Shown: positions 17,077-25,483 of the stretch, piece by piece
How the letters are laid out: each line of letters begins with the position of its first letter
How positions within the stretch are numbered: the stretch's first letter is position 1
Origin: CAZPBN01 sp964584935
GTDB lineage: Bacteria; Acidobacteriota; Aminicenantia; Aminicenantales; Aminicenantaceae
NCBI GenBank assembly: GCA_964584935.1
Contig: CAZPBN010000005.1
Location: 72,700-136,699 of the forward strand
Length of the DNA: 64,000 nt
Direction of reading: 5' to 3'
The notes under the pieces: generated by a model
What the model was told of the DNA's origin: nothing
The model's input: the letters and a program-made list of their open reading frames with translations, nothing else
Databases searched by the model: none
Program-made: the position numbers and the translations under genes

Positions 17077-17901
17077 TTAATATAGAAATTTGTCTTTGCC
17101 CATTTGCTTTATCATCTCATCAATTTCATCTAAAAGGAGTTCTTTTCTTTTCAATATGGCATTTATTTCTTCATCTGTGAGATAAGGACCGACGGCAGTT
17201 TTAATGCGTTCGAAATTGAGAGCTTTTAATTTATCGACGAATGCTCTTGGAAGCATTTTAATGAGCTTTTTTGACTTGATTCCCTTTTTTCCGTACATAA
17301 GCCGGCGCTGGTAGACTCCTTTAGACCTGAAACTACGGGAATGATCAATCAGAATCGTCCGCCAGTCTTTGGTGTAGCGTATATTCTGTTGAGTGCGGTC
17401 ATCGTTCGCAATAAGACAATCAAACGCCCGGGCGAGATACTTCCGCCGACCCCAGCCTATGAGATGATGTTTGGGGATCTGGATATTTTTTTCCATTCTA
17501 TCCAATGCACTCATCTCACTGTCAACCCATAACTGGAGTGAGCCTCTTTTTTTCCTGAATTCTCTTTCCACGGTGGGAGGAATCATATGGAGATCGAGAA
17601 GTTTGTCCATTTCGTAAGCCGCAATCTCATACTGCCAGCCCTCTAGGAAACCCTTCTGAACTCCCTTTGGATTTTTCCAGCAGCCGCTGTGCTCTATGTT
17701 TCCTTTCTGTAAGTATAGCCGGTAAGGATTGGTCACTCCTTCTCCGATTTCCTCAAACTCAATGATTTCTGCCGTTGAGAGAAACTTCTCCATTTCAGTC
17801 CGTTTTGCTATTTTTTCAGGAGTAAACTGGGCATATAAGGTATTGAGAGCGCCTATGATAAGAATACTAATAAAAAATAAGAAGAGTACTTTTTTATTCA
17901 T
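17077..17901 (-). CDS. Exported kinase-like protein (PI3/4-kinase/HipA/FAM20-like fold)
   Basis: The start at 17901 (MNKKVLFLFF...) has GGAGGAAAG upstream and gives a signal peptide ending at LYAQ; an in-frame ATG 60 bp earlier is less likely. 274 residues. The segment RAFDCLIANDDRTQQNIRY followed by ILIDHSRSFR matches the catalytic loop (D-x4-N) and metal-binding D of atypical kinases such as PI3/4-kinase-like, HipA-like and FAM20-like proteins. The signal peptide implies action outside the cytoplasm, where ATP would be scarce, so the activity may be modified or absent. The C-terminus is a charged helix. Substrate unknown. Two bases upstream lies the methyltransferase frame. Confidence 0.6.
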   Translation of the reverse strand: MNKKVLFLFFISILIIGALNTLYAQFTPEKIAKRTEMEKFLSTAEIIEFEEIGEGVTNPYRLYLQKGNIEHSGCWKNPKGVQKGFLEGWQYEIAAYEMDKLLDLHMIPPTVEREFRKKRGSLQLWVDSEMSALDRMEKNIQIPKHHLIGWGRRKYLARAFDCLIANDDRTQQNIRYTKDWRTILIDHSRSFRSKGVYQRRLMYGKKGIKSKKLIKMLPRAFVDKLKALNFERIKTAVGPYLTDEEINAILKRKELLLDEIDEMIKQMGKDKFLY

Positions 17902-17963
17902 ATATCTTTCCTCCTTCCATTCTCTAAGAATGTCTATATAAAAACATAGATTATATTTCAAAA

Positions 17964-18596
17964 TTAGCGTTCAGCCAAAACTCCCACAAATCCTCCCTCT
18001 CCGAATCCTTCCTTATGCTCTTGTATTTCAGTTATTCCCTTTAGCTCATCAAACAGTGTTTGACGAATTTTTTTTACCGAAAAGCCAGATTTTTCCAAAA
18101 GAGACAGAACCTCTCTCGTGCTGTAAAACCTAGCTTCTTTATAAAAAAGAGATTTTTCTTTTTTTGCCAAATATGTTTGACCAAGGGCACTTTCCTTATC
18201 CACAAAACCAATCAAAATATATCCTTTAGGATGAATAATCCGGAAACATTCTTTGAGTGTTCCTTTCACATCATCGAGAAAACAGAGGGTAGTGACCATA
18301 AGCACAAAATCAAAATACTCGTCTTGGAAAGGGATGTTGTTTCCTTTGCCTTGGTATGTGATCAGGTCACGGCGCTGAGCCACGCGAAGCATTGCCTTGG
18401 AGGGATCATTTCCCATACGGATTCCCAGTTCTTGGGCAAAGAGTCCTGTACCGATACCAACCTCAAATCCTATACCCTCTGGAAGTAAGCTGCGGAGAAG
18501 ATTGACCTCAGATTGAAAAACAGCAGAATGCTTTTCAAACCAGGATTCATAACGAGCGACATGTTCGTCAGAGTCAAAAACGCTCATGAAAACCAT
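17964..18596 (-). CDS. Class I SAM-dependent methyltransferase
   Basis: 210 residues; in-frame ATGs at 18596 and 18587, neither with a clear ribosome site. The SAM-binding loop is GFEVGIGTGLFAQELG; motif II-like NDPSKAMLRVA and FDFVLMVTTLCFLDD follow, as in the UbiE/Methyltransf_11 family. C-terminal FGEGGFVGVLAER is common in a branch of uncharacterised small-molecule methyltransferases. No neighbour fixes the substrate. Confidence 0.82.
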   Translation of the reverse strand: MVFMSVFDSDEHVARYESWFEKHSAVFQSEVNLLRSLLPEGIGFEVGIGTGLFAQELGIRMGNDPSKAMLRVAQRRDLITYQGKGNNIPFQDEYFDFVLMVTTLCFLDDVKGTLKECFRIIHPKGYILIGFVDKESALGQTYLAKKEKSLFYKEARFYSTREVLSLLEKSGFSVKKIRQTLFDELKGITEIQEHKEGFGEGGFVGVLAER

Positions 18597-18765
18597 TGTT
18601 TTCAGTTTTTTTTAAAGACAAAACAATAAAAAATGAAAATCATTCTCATGAAATTTCAATATTCTGGGTATTAAATTTCCTTTTTCGGAAATAATTCCTA
18701 AAGATTTTCTTTTTTATTGGCATAATCAGTTCTCATCGTTCATAAATGATATAAAAGTACCGGTT

Positions 18766-20508
18766 TTAATGTTTAAAATAATTGATGATTTTATTGATGG
18801 ATTTTTGTACCGGAGCACTCAATTTGTTTCCTCTTGATACAGAATGGGGTTGAATTCCAATCACAAAAGCATTTTTTTGCATAGCCGTGTTTCTGATACT
18901 GGACAAAAACGGTATGAATTTATGGCTGACACTGGAATGACTCAGAATAAATTCTAGAGGAAGAACGGTTATTTTCCCTGCTTTTTCATTAAAATTGACC
19001 GCATCAAAAAAAATAAGAGTGTTCTGTTCATTGTATTCATCCAGTTTGTTGCTTCTGATTATTTCAGATTCAAGCCATACGTCTTCAAATCCGAGATAGC
19101 GAAGACCTTGGGCAATCATAATGCCGCTGGCATCATCGCTATGATTCTTCTTTCCGGCGCCTATATAGACCGGGGTGCTGTTTTCATTTATTTCTTTCAG
19201 TTTCTTTTTCCAGTGTCCGGAAGGAGCATGGGTGACTTCAGCCATATGAGCAGAGCAGCTAATGCAGGGGTCAAATGCTCGGACAACAATTTCCATCCTT
19301 TGTTTGATTTCATCCTCTTGTCCTGAGTCAAGAAGTTTTTGGGCAGCAATATGGCAGTACTTTTCTATATCTTCAGCATTTTGGGCAGTGGGAGTCACGA
19401 TATCAACAGAGGATATACGCCCATTATCGATTTCATGATGATGAATCAACAATCCTCTGGGGGCTTCCACAATCCCAGTTCCTTTTCCGCTTTTAACAGT
19501 GTATTCAACTGGCCTGGGATTTTCTTTAAACTGAAGAATTTTATCCACTAATTCAACAATCTTTTCGTAACAATAGCTGATTTCAATAGCTTGAGCGGCA
19601 TTATGAAACAGGGGATTTGTTTTCCATCGATCATTGTAATATTTGTTGAACAGGACGCCTGTTTCCCCCTTGAATCTTTTTCCCAGGATGTTGACTCTGG
19701 CTAAAGCACCGACAGAATAAGGTTCTCCCTTATAACGGCTTCTTTTGCAGTAAGAATAGGGAACAAGAAATTCATTAGTGAGTTTTTGGTAGTCGTCTTT
19801 GAAAAATTTCTCGCCTGTAGAGAGCAAGATTTCATCTCCCCAGAATCCATAGTCATTATTTCCGGGTTCACAGCAAGCATACATAGTTTCTTTTTCAGGA
19901 ATATCAGGATAATCAAGCTCACAGAATAATTGGACTGTTTTTTTGACAGAAGGCATCGATTGGATGGCTTTATTTTTTATGGATAACAGCTCTTCTTTCG
20001 AGGGGAATTTTCCGAATCCTCCGATGACCGGATTTTCTCCGTGTATATAGCGCCCGCTTAAAACTTTCATGATATGGTTTCCAAAATGTTTCATTTCAAG
20101 AGCGATTTGAACCTCGGATTCATATTTGGATGCCATAGCTATGGCATTGGGATACCCTAGATAATCGGGAAGAGCAAGATAGTATATGTGAAGTGAGTGG
20201 CTTTCTATGATTTCTCCCATGTGCATAAGTTCCCTGCAAAGATAAGTTTTAGGATGTACATTTATGTTGAGCGCACTTTCTATGGAACGAAGAACCGCAT
20301 TTTTATGAGACAGAGTGCAGATTGCACATATTCTGGGTGACATGCTCACGTCTTCTTCGGGGGTGAGCCCTTCAGTCAATTTTTCTATAAGGCGGGGGCC
20401 TTCGTATATATTGAATTGAACATCTGATACCACTTTTCCATCGATAGTGGCAGATATTCCCCCATTTCCTTCAACTCTAGCAAGGTGGTCTACAGTGATC
20501 TTTTTCAT
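18766..20508 (-). CDS. [NiFe] hydrogenase large (alpha) subunit fused to a C-terminal maturation protease domain
   Basis: 580 residues, whereas group 3b large subunits are about 430. Residues 1-421 are the catalytic subunit: RVEG near the start, N-terminal ligand pair C61-x2-C64 (RICAICTLSH), EAPRG, and the C-terminal pair C415-x2-C418 ending DPCISCSAH421. In ordinary subunits a short peptide after this His/Arg is cut off by a separate endopeptidase. Here about 159 residues follow, and 446-580 match the HycI/HybD/HyaD peptidase family: VYIGAGKKNHSDDASGI aligns with HybD GVGNILLTDEAIGV, FFDAV with its ADAI, and SHKFIPFLSSIR with the region of HybD His93, then VIGIQP. The three metal-contact positions are kept as D459, D502 and H529. 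Overlaps the delta gene by 4 bp. Likely forms H2-dependent NAD(P) reductase with the other three subunits. Confidence 0.93.
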   Translation of the reverse strand: MKKITVDHLARVEGNGGISATIDGKVVSDVQFNIYEGPRLIEKLTEGLTPEEDVSMSPRICAICTLSHKNAVLRSIESALNINVHPKTYLCRELMHMGEIIESHSLHIYYLALPDYLGYPNAIAMASKYESEVQIALEMKHFGNHIMKVLSGRYIHGENPVIGGFGKFPSKEELLSIKNKAIQSMPSVKKTVQLFCELDYPDIPEKETMYACCEPGNNDYGFWGDEILLSTGEKFFKDDYQKLTNEFLVPYSYCKRSRYKGEPYSVGALARVNILGKRFKGETGVLFNKYYNDRWKTNPLFHNAAQAIEISYCYEKIVELVDKILQFKENPRPVEYTVKSGKGTGIVEAPRGLLIHHHEIDNGRISSVDIVTPTAQNAEDIEKYCHIAAQKLLDSGQEDEIKQRMEIVVRAFDPCISCSAHMAEVTHAPSGHWKKKLKEINENSTPVYIGAGKKNHSDDASGIMIAQGLRYLGFEDVWLESEIIRSNKLDEYNEQNTLIFFDAVNFNEKAGKITVLPLEFILSHSSVSHKFIPFLSSIRNTAMQKNAFVIGIQPHSVSRGNKLSAPVQKSINKIINYFKH

Positions 20509-21287
20509 TTTGACTCCTTTTTTAGTTTGTTAAAAAAATCGACGAGCTTTGTTCCTGAATAATTTGCCATGCGCTTTTTTATGGATTTGGTATCAAAGCC
20601 TTTTTCCTGAAGCAAATAGTATTCAGAAGTAAAATTGGCACCTTCAACCGGTCCCCAGCATCCAAAACATGGCACATTGAGGTTGGGACATATAGAACCG
20701 CATCCATCTGCTGTCAGGGGGCCTAAACAAGGAATGCCTCTGTTTAAAAGACAATCATTTTCATTATATTTGCAGGTAATGCAAACAGGTCTGGGATATT
20801 TCTCAGGAAGGCTTCTTTTGACGGCTCGAGAGAAAAAATTAAGAAATTGATCTTTTCCGATGGGGCAGCCAGGAAGATAATGGTCAACCTTTATAAATTC
20901 GTCTATTGGTTTGGGTTGAATAGCCTTGGTATGAGTCATCTCAATGGTTCCATAGACTTCCTTATATTTTTTTTCCCATTCTTTGGGATCAGTGAACCGG
21001 GCTTGGATTCCCCCTAGAGTGGCACAAATTCCTATGGCAACCACAATTTCAGCTCTTTTTCTTATATCTTTGAGTTCGTTGACTTCTCTTTCTGTAGAAA
21101 CAGAACCCTCTACCAGAGCTATGTCCAGTTTCCCTTCTATATGTTCACTGCTTGCCATAAGAAATGATTGGATATCAACCGCTTTAAATATGTCAAAAAG
21201 TTCATTTTCGCAATCCAGTATGAGTAAGGCATCTCCGGCACATCCGGTTAACTCATAAATTCCGATTTTTAATTTCCGGTTATTCAT
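20505..21287 (-). CDS. [NiFe] hydrogenase small (delta) subunit, group 3b type
   Basis: 260 residues, cytoplasmic, no Tat signal. ELTGCAGDALL opens the domain, LPGCPIGKD and the cysteine-rich C-terminal half (CITCKYNENDC, CLGPLTADGCGSICP, CFGCWGP) supply ligands for three Fe-S clusters that carry electrons from the Ni-Fe site. Matches the delta subunit of Pyrococcus-type sulfhydrogenase. The gene overlaps the large subunit by 4 bp and is 11 bp after the gamma gene. The order beta, gamma, delta, alpha is that of the archaeal hydBGDA operon. Confidence 0.9.
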   Translation of the reverse strand: MNNRKLKIGIYELTGCAGDALLILDCENELFDIFKAVDIQSFLMASSEHIEGKLDIALVEGSVSTEREVNELKDIRKRAEIVVAIGICATLGGIQARFTDPKEWEKKYKEVYGTIEMTHTKAIQPKPIDEFIKVDHYLPGCPIGKDQFLNFFSRAVKRSLPEKYPRPVCITCKYNENDCLLNRGIPCLGPLTADGCGSICPNLNVPCFGCWGPVEGANFTSEYYLLQEKGFDTKSIKKRMANYSGTKLVDFFNKLKKESK

Positions 21288-21298
21288 GTTCCCCCTCC

Positions 21299-22159
21299 TT
21301 ATATGAGCTCTCTCATATGAATAACATCCCAGTAAGTGAACACAGGACCGTCAAGACATGTGTAAATATAATCGATAGCGCAGTGTCCGCATTTTCCTAT
21401 TCCACATTTCATACGCCTTTCCAGAGTCATAAGAATCTGGTTTTTAGGGATATTAAGTTTGAGCAGCTCTTTAAGGACAAATTTATACATACCAGGGGGC
21501 CCGCAGACCAGACAGAAGGTATTGGATGGATTGAGCTTTTTAATTTTGGGAAATAGAGTGGTTACCACTCCTGTATTTTCCGTCCATTCGCCAGTGTCGT
21601 CTTTATCCACAGAAAGATAACACTCCAGGTCCTTCCTTTCTTTCAGAGAGAGAAATTCCTCTCTAAGAAGCATTTCATCTGGCTTCTTAGCCCCGTGGAG
21701 AAGTATCACTCTGCTGAATTGATCCCGGTTGTCAAGACAATAAAGTAAGACCGAACGCAGAGGGGCTGCTCCCAAGCCTCCCATAACGACCAATATGTCG
21801 TGATATTTCATTTGTTCGACGGGAAATCCATTGCCATAAGGGCCCCTGATTCCTATCATTTCGTTTTCTTTGAGCCGGAAAATGGCATCTGTGACAGTGC
21901 CTGTTTTGCGGATGCAGAATTCGAGAAGGCCAGGTCTTGATGGTGTCGATGAAATGGAAAAAGGGGCTTCTCCTGCTCCTAAAACAGAAATCATTGCAAA
22001 TTGACCTATCTTATATTTGAAAGAAAGAGCTTTATCCATATCTGCAATCCGGAATTGAAAAAATTTCACATCCTTGGTTAAGTTAAAAGTGCGTACGATT
22101 CTTGCCGGTTCAGGAATGAATGGATTTTCTGAATGATTGGCTTTGTTTTCATTATTCAT
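21299..22159 (-). CDS. Hydrogenase diaphorase (gamma) subunit, FAD/NAD(P)-binding
   Basis: 286 residues of the ferredoxin-NADP reductase / dihydroorotate dehydrogenase electron-transfer family. FAD domain: GQFAMISVLGAGEAPFSIS (R-x-Y-S-like site); NAD(P) domain: VVMGGLGAAPLRSVL and CGPPGMYKFV; C-terminal [2Fe-2S] site CGIGKCGHCAIDYIYTCLDGP. It passes electrons between the Fe-S chain and NAD(P)H. Overlaps the beta subunit gene by 4 bp. Confidence 0.9.
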   Translation of the reverse strand: MNNENKANHSENPFIPEPARIVRTFNLTKDVKFFQFRIADMDKALSFKYKIGQFAMISVLGAGEAPFSISSTPSRPGLLEFCIRKTGTVTDAIFRLKENEMIGIRGPYGNGFPVEQMKYHDILVVMGGLGAAPLRSVLLYCLDNRDQFSRVILLHGAKKPDEMLLREEFLSLKERKDLECYLSVDKDDTGEWTENTGVVTTLFPKIKKLNPSNTFCLVCGPPGMYKFVLKELLKLNIPKNQILMTLERRMKCGIGKCGHCAIDYIYTCLDGPVFTYWDVIHMRELI

Positions 22160-23220
22160 TTGGTTACCTCTTTATTCAATCGATTCCAAAAGGAATCCAC
22201 TTTTTCTCCATCCAGGGATTTGCCCACTGTTATGACATTGATGTCAACCGGGCATGTTACGACACATCGTCCACAGCCAACACAACTGGGTTTACCGTAC
22301 TTTGATATATAAGCTTGAATCTTATGGGTATACCAGAGTTTGAGTCGATCTGAGCGTTTCTCTCTAAAATTTTCTCCCCCTGCGACACCCGAATAGTTTT
22401 CTAGTGTGCAGGCATCCCAGCATCTCTCTATATCTGAATATCCTTTTCCCAGAGCAGGCCAGTCCTCTAAATTGTAGCAGTTGCAAGTGGGGCATACATT
22501 GGTGCAGGATCCGCATGCTAAACAGGCATTTCCGATTTTTTCCCACAGGGGATCATTGTATTTGAGTTCCATTAAATCACCTAGAGAGTCAAAGCCTATT
22601 TCCGTTTTGAAGGCTCCCTCTCTTAGATCACACCATTCTGTGTATTCTCTAATATCCTGGTCAGATAAATCTTGTTCAAACAAATCATCTTTAATTCTTA
22701 TTAAGTCATCTCCTATGCTGGAACCAATCCATACGATGTATCTGTCATCAAGTTTGGAAAAGAAAAGATCGAATCCTTCTTTAGCGATGTGAGTTCTTGT
22801 TGATTTACACAAGCAGTTTTCATCCGGCCAGCAGGAATGTCCCAGAATAATGGTGTTTTCTCTGGACTTCATGTAATAAGGATCATAGTATACATGGGTG
22901 AAGAAGTTGTCCATGATCAGGAGGCCATGGATATCACAGGCATGAATACCAAAAATAATTTTCTTCGACACATGGGAAAAGTCTTCATTGTACCCATTTT
23001 CAGAGGCTTTAAACATGTTGATGGAAGGGGGAAGTATAATCTTTCTTGGAGGAAGAATAGTTCTTGTGCAATCGAGGTCTATCTGATTAAGATCTTCGAT
23101 GACTTGAAATTTGTGTCTGCCTGAGGTTTCTTCTTTAACCGGAGCCCATAACTCTGCCTCCCTTGATATTTCTTTGAGGAAGGGATATAAATTTTCTTTC
23201 TTTAATTTGACGATTTTCAT
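22156..23220 (-). CDS. Hydrogenase beta subunit, two [4Fe-4S] clusters
   Basis: 354 residues. The N-terminal 220 residues belong to the sulfhydrogenase beta / FrhB-like group and contain CDIHGL and CWPDENCLC; the C-terminal part holds two ferredoxin-type cysteine clusters, CLACGSCTNVCPTCNC and CVGCGRCVVTCPVD. First gene of the hydrogenase operon, with AAGGATG upstream of the ATG. Probably links the gamma and delta subunits electrically and, in the Pyrococcus enzyme, the same subunit is tied to sulfur reduction. Confidence 0.9.
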   Translation of the reverse strand: MKIVKLKKENLYPFLKEISREAELWAPVKEETSGRHKFQVIEDLNQIDLDCTRTILPPRKIILPPSINMFKASENGYNEDFSHVSKKIIFGIHACDIHGLLIMDNFFTHVYYDPYYMKSRENTIILGHSCWPDENCLCKSTRTHIAKEGFDLFFSKLDDRYIVWIGSSIGDDLIRIKDDLFEQDLSDQDIREYTEWCDLREGAFKTEIGFDSLGDLMELKYNDPLWEKIGNACLACGSCTNVCPTCNCYNLEDWPALGKGYSDIERCWDACTLENYSGVAGGENFREKRSDRLKLWYTHKIQAYISKYGKPSCVGCGRCVVTCPVDINVITVGKSLDGEKVDSFWNRLNKEVTK

Positions 23221-23634
23221 TTAAAACATCCTTTTATTTATATATGAACTTTTTTGTATTTATAAAAAAAGCATTGATTTGATGATTGGGTTTCAAATTA
23301 TGCTTTTTTTTCATTTGCTTAAGGGAAGATATTTATCGAGCGTCTATTTGTCCTTTAGAATCCGTTACTCTTGAACAAATTAAGTTTTTTTTATTCTGCC
23401 AGTACGGTATGAATGATTCTATATTATAATTATTTTTTTTTAATGTCTAATGAATTTCACTCTTACTTGGCTAAAAAATGAGCTTTTCAATTCCTGAGTT
23501 AAAGATATTACGGAAAAAAATCCTATTTAGTCAATTAATATTGTTCAATAAAAATAAGATTGAATAAAGCTTATTCCACCGATCTCGATTTATAGAGATT
23601 ATAACTGATTCAGCTTGTTCTTCGTGTGAAATTG
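23221..23634 (-). other. AT-rich intergenic region upstream of the hydrogenase operon
   Basis: 414 bp between the hydrogenase beta gene and the end of the MsrBA gene, both minus strand. It must hold the hydrogenase promoter near 23225-23330, but no convincing -35/-10 pair, riboswitch or terminator hairpin was recognised. Confidence 0.3.
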
Positions 23635-24684
23635 TCATTTTGTTTTTTTCCGTTTCTCAAAGTATTGCTGGTGATATTCCTCGGCTCTATAGAATTCCGA
23701 TGCAGGAACAATCTGAGTGACAATTGGTTTATTGTAACGGCCTGATTTTTTAAGCTCAGCCACCATTTTTTTAGCCGCTGTTTTTTGTTCCTCATTGAGA
23801 TAGAATATTGCTGAACGGTATTGGGTCCCCACATCCGGTCCCTGGCGATTCAACTGGGTGGGATCGTGGATGTTAAAGAAAGTCTTTAAAAGCTCTTGGT
23901 AACTCACCTGCAGAGGATTATAATTGATTCTGACTGCTTCCGCATGCCCTGTTTTTGAAGAACAAACCTGTCTGTAGGTTGGGTTCTTTGTTTTCCCTCC
24001 TGTGTATCCGACTTCTGTGGCTTTCACACCTTCCACCTGACGGAATTTGTGCTCCACACCCCAGAAGCATCCTCCTGAAAAAATGGCTGTTTCCAGTTCC
24101 GTTTTTTTCGGCTGGTTCTTTTTTCTGTTGATTAAGGAAGAATTGTGTTCTTCTCCCTTACTGACAGGCGCTGGTTTGAAGTCGAGACAGGCTGAGTTAA
24201 TGCAGTAATGCTTGAACGTTGGGGGAGGACCATCATTGAAAACATGACCAAGATGGGCTCCGCAAACAGCACAGCGAACCTCTATTCTTTTCATGCCTAG
24301 CTTGAAGTCATTAAAATAGTCCAGATGTTCCTCCTTTATGGGAGCAGTAAAGCTGGGCCATCCCGTTCCGTGGTCGTATTTTGTTTCGGAACTGAAAAGA
24401 GAAGTGCTGCATCCGGCACAGTGGTATATTCCGTTTTCATAATGGTCGTTGTATTTTCCAGTAAAAGGGCGCTCTGTTTTTCCTTTGCGCATGATATCGT
24501 ACTGTTCTGGAGTCAGGATTTTTCTCCATTCCTCATCTGTTTTTGTAATTTTTTTGATCATGGTTTCCTCTCCTTTCTGTTCATTTCCGATGTCAAACGG
24601 CTTTGGTTCAGATGTTGCATTCAGAAAGATATATCCAGCCACTAGAATAGCAGAAATAATTATTAAAAGAATAATATGTCTCAT
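23635..24684 (-). CDS. msrBA: Exported/anchored methionine sulfoxide reductase fusion MsrB-MsrA
   Basis: The start at 24684 (MRHIILLIIISAILVAGYIF) has AGGAGAGA upstream and gives an N-terminal membrane anchor or signal; an earlier in-frame ATG at 24741 is less likely. 349 residues. MsrB first: two CxxC zinc pairs (CAGC, CAVC), HLGHVF, and catalytic Cys in HYCINSACLDF. MsrA second: SGGCFWGVEHKFR holds the catalytic Cys, YTGGKTKNPTY the substrate loop. B-then-A order is less common than A-then-B. It reduces both epimers of methionine sulfoxide in exported proteins, fitting the other oxidative-stress genes of the window. Confidence 0.92.
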   Translation of the reverse strand: MRHIILLIIISAILVAGYIFLNATSEPKPFDIGNEQKGEETMIKKITKTDEEWRKILTPEQYDIMRKGKTERPFTGKYNDHYENGIYHCAGCSTSLFSSETKYDHGTGWPSFTAPIKEEHLDYFNDFKLGMKRIEVRCAVCGAHLGHVFNDGPPPTFKHYCINSACLDFKPAPVSKGEEHNSSLINRKKNQPKKTELETAIFSGGCFWGVEHKFRQVEGVKATEVGYTGGKTKNPTYRQVCSSKTGHAEAVRINYNPLQVSYQELLKTFFNIHDPTQLNRQGPDVGTQYRSAIFYLNEEQKTAAKKMVAELKKSGRYNKPIVTQIVPASEFYRAEEYHQQYFEKRKKTK

Positions 24685-24765
24685 CGTCTCTCCTTTCTCT
24701 TTTTCTATAAATCCTATATATAACATAGTATTTATGAGCAAAAAAGTAAAGCTTATTTTTTAAAA

Positions 24766-24794
24766 GTGACACGTCTTTTGGGATTTGCTATGAT
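24766..24794 (+). promoter_or_regulatory. sigma-70-type promoter for the HAD phosphatase gene
   Basis: GTGACA at 24766-24771, exactly 17 bp, TATGAT at 24789-24794. The predicted transcription start would fall about 5 nt before the ATG at 24806, so the message may be leaderless or nearly so. Confidence 0.5.
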
Positions 24795-24805
24795 GGGGGA
24801 CTAAA

Positions 24806-25471
24806 ATGAAGAAGAACATCGCTTTCAAAACAGTGATTTTTGACCTGGATGGGACTCTTCTGGATACAATCGAAGATATTGCCGATTCTGTTAACAGTGT
24901 GCTTACTGATATGGGTTTATCTGGCTATTCTTTAAACCGCTACAAATATTTTGTCGGGCAGGGGATGGAACTTTTAGCGCACCGCATTCTTCCCGAGAGA
25001 ATGAGAAGGAAACAAACAATCAGCGCTTTTGTTAACCGGGTCAAAGAAGAATATGGGAAAAGATGGGCACGCAAGACATATCCTTATAAAGGAATTTCTC
25101 TGGTTCTGGAAGAACTTTTTGCGAAAGGGATTATCTTGAATGTGTTATCCAACAAACCTGATGAATTTGTCAAACCTGCGGTGAGGCATTTTTTCAAAGA
25201 AATAAAATTTGTCCATATACTGGGGAGCCATCCTCAAAGACCGAATAAACCGGATCCCGCCGGAGCCCTGCAAATTGCTTCAGCCCTTTCTTTATCTCCT
25301 GAAGAGTGTGTCTATGTTGGTGATACCCATACAGATATGGAAACATCAACCGCTGCTGGGATGTTTGCAGTGGGAGTCCTTTGGGGATTCCGGACGGAGA
25401 AGGAATTGAAAGATGCCGGAGCAGCTAGAATTTTGCATAAGCCCAGTGAGCTTCTCAAGCTTTTCGAATAG
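24806..25471 (+). CDS. HAD-superfamily hydrolase, phosphoglycolate phosphatase-like
   Basis: 221 residues. Motif I VIFDLDGTLLDT with the nucleophilic Asp; helical cap domain (residues about 18-85); motif II LSNKPD; motif III Lys near 150 (NKPDP); motif IV YVGDTHTDMETS. Arrangement and length match Gph-type phosphatases that clear 2-phosphoglycolate, though many HAD enzymes with this signature act on other small phosphates. Convergent with the acyl-CoA synthetase gene, 12 bp apart. Confidence 0.85.
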   Translation: MKKNIAFKTVIFDLDGTLLDTIEDIADSVNSVLTDMGLSGYSLNRYKYFVGQGMELLAHRILPERMRRKQTISAFVNRVKEEYGKRWARKTYPYKGISLVLEELFAKGIILNVLSNKPDEFVKPAVRHFFKEIKFVHILGSHPQRPNKPDPAGALQIASALSLSPEECVYVGDTHTDMETSTAAGMFAVGVLWGFRTEKELKDAGAARILHKPSELLKLFE

Positions 25472-25483
25472 AACGGTTTGAGT

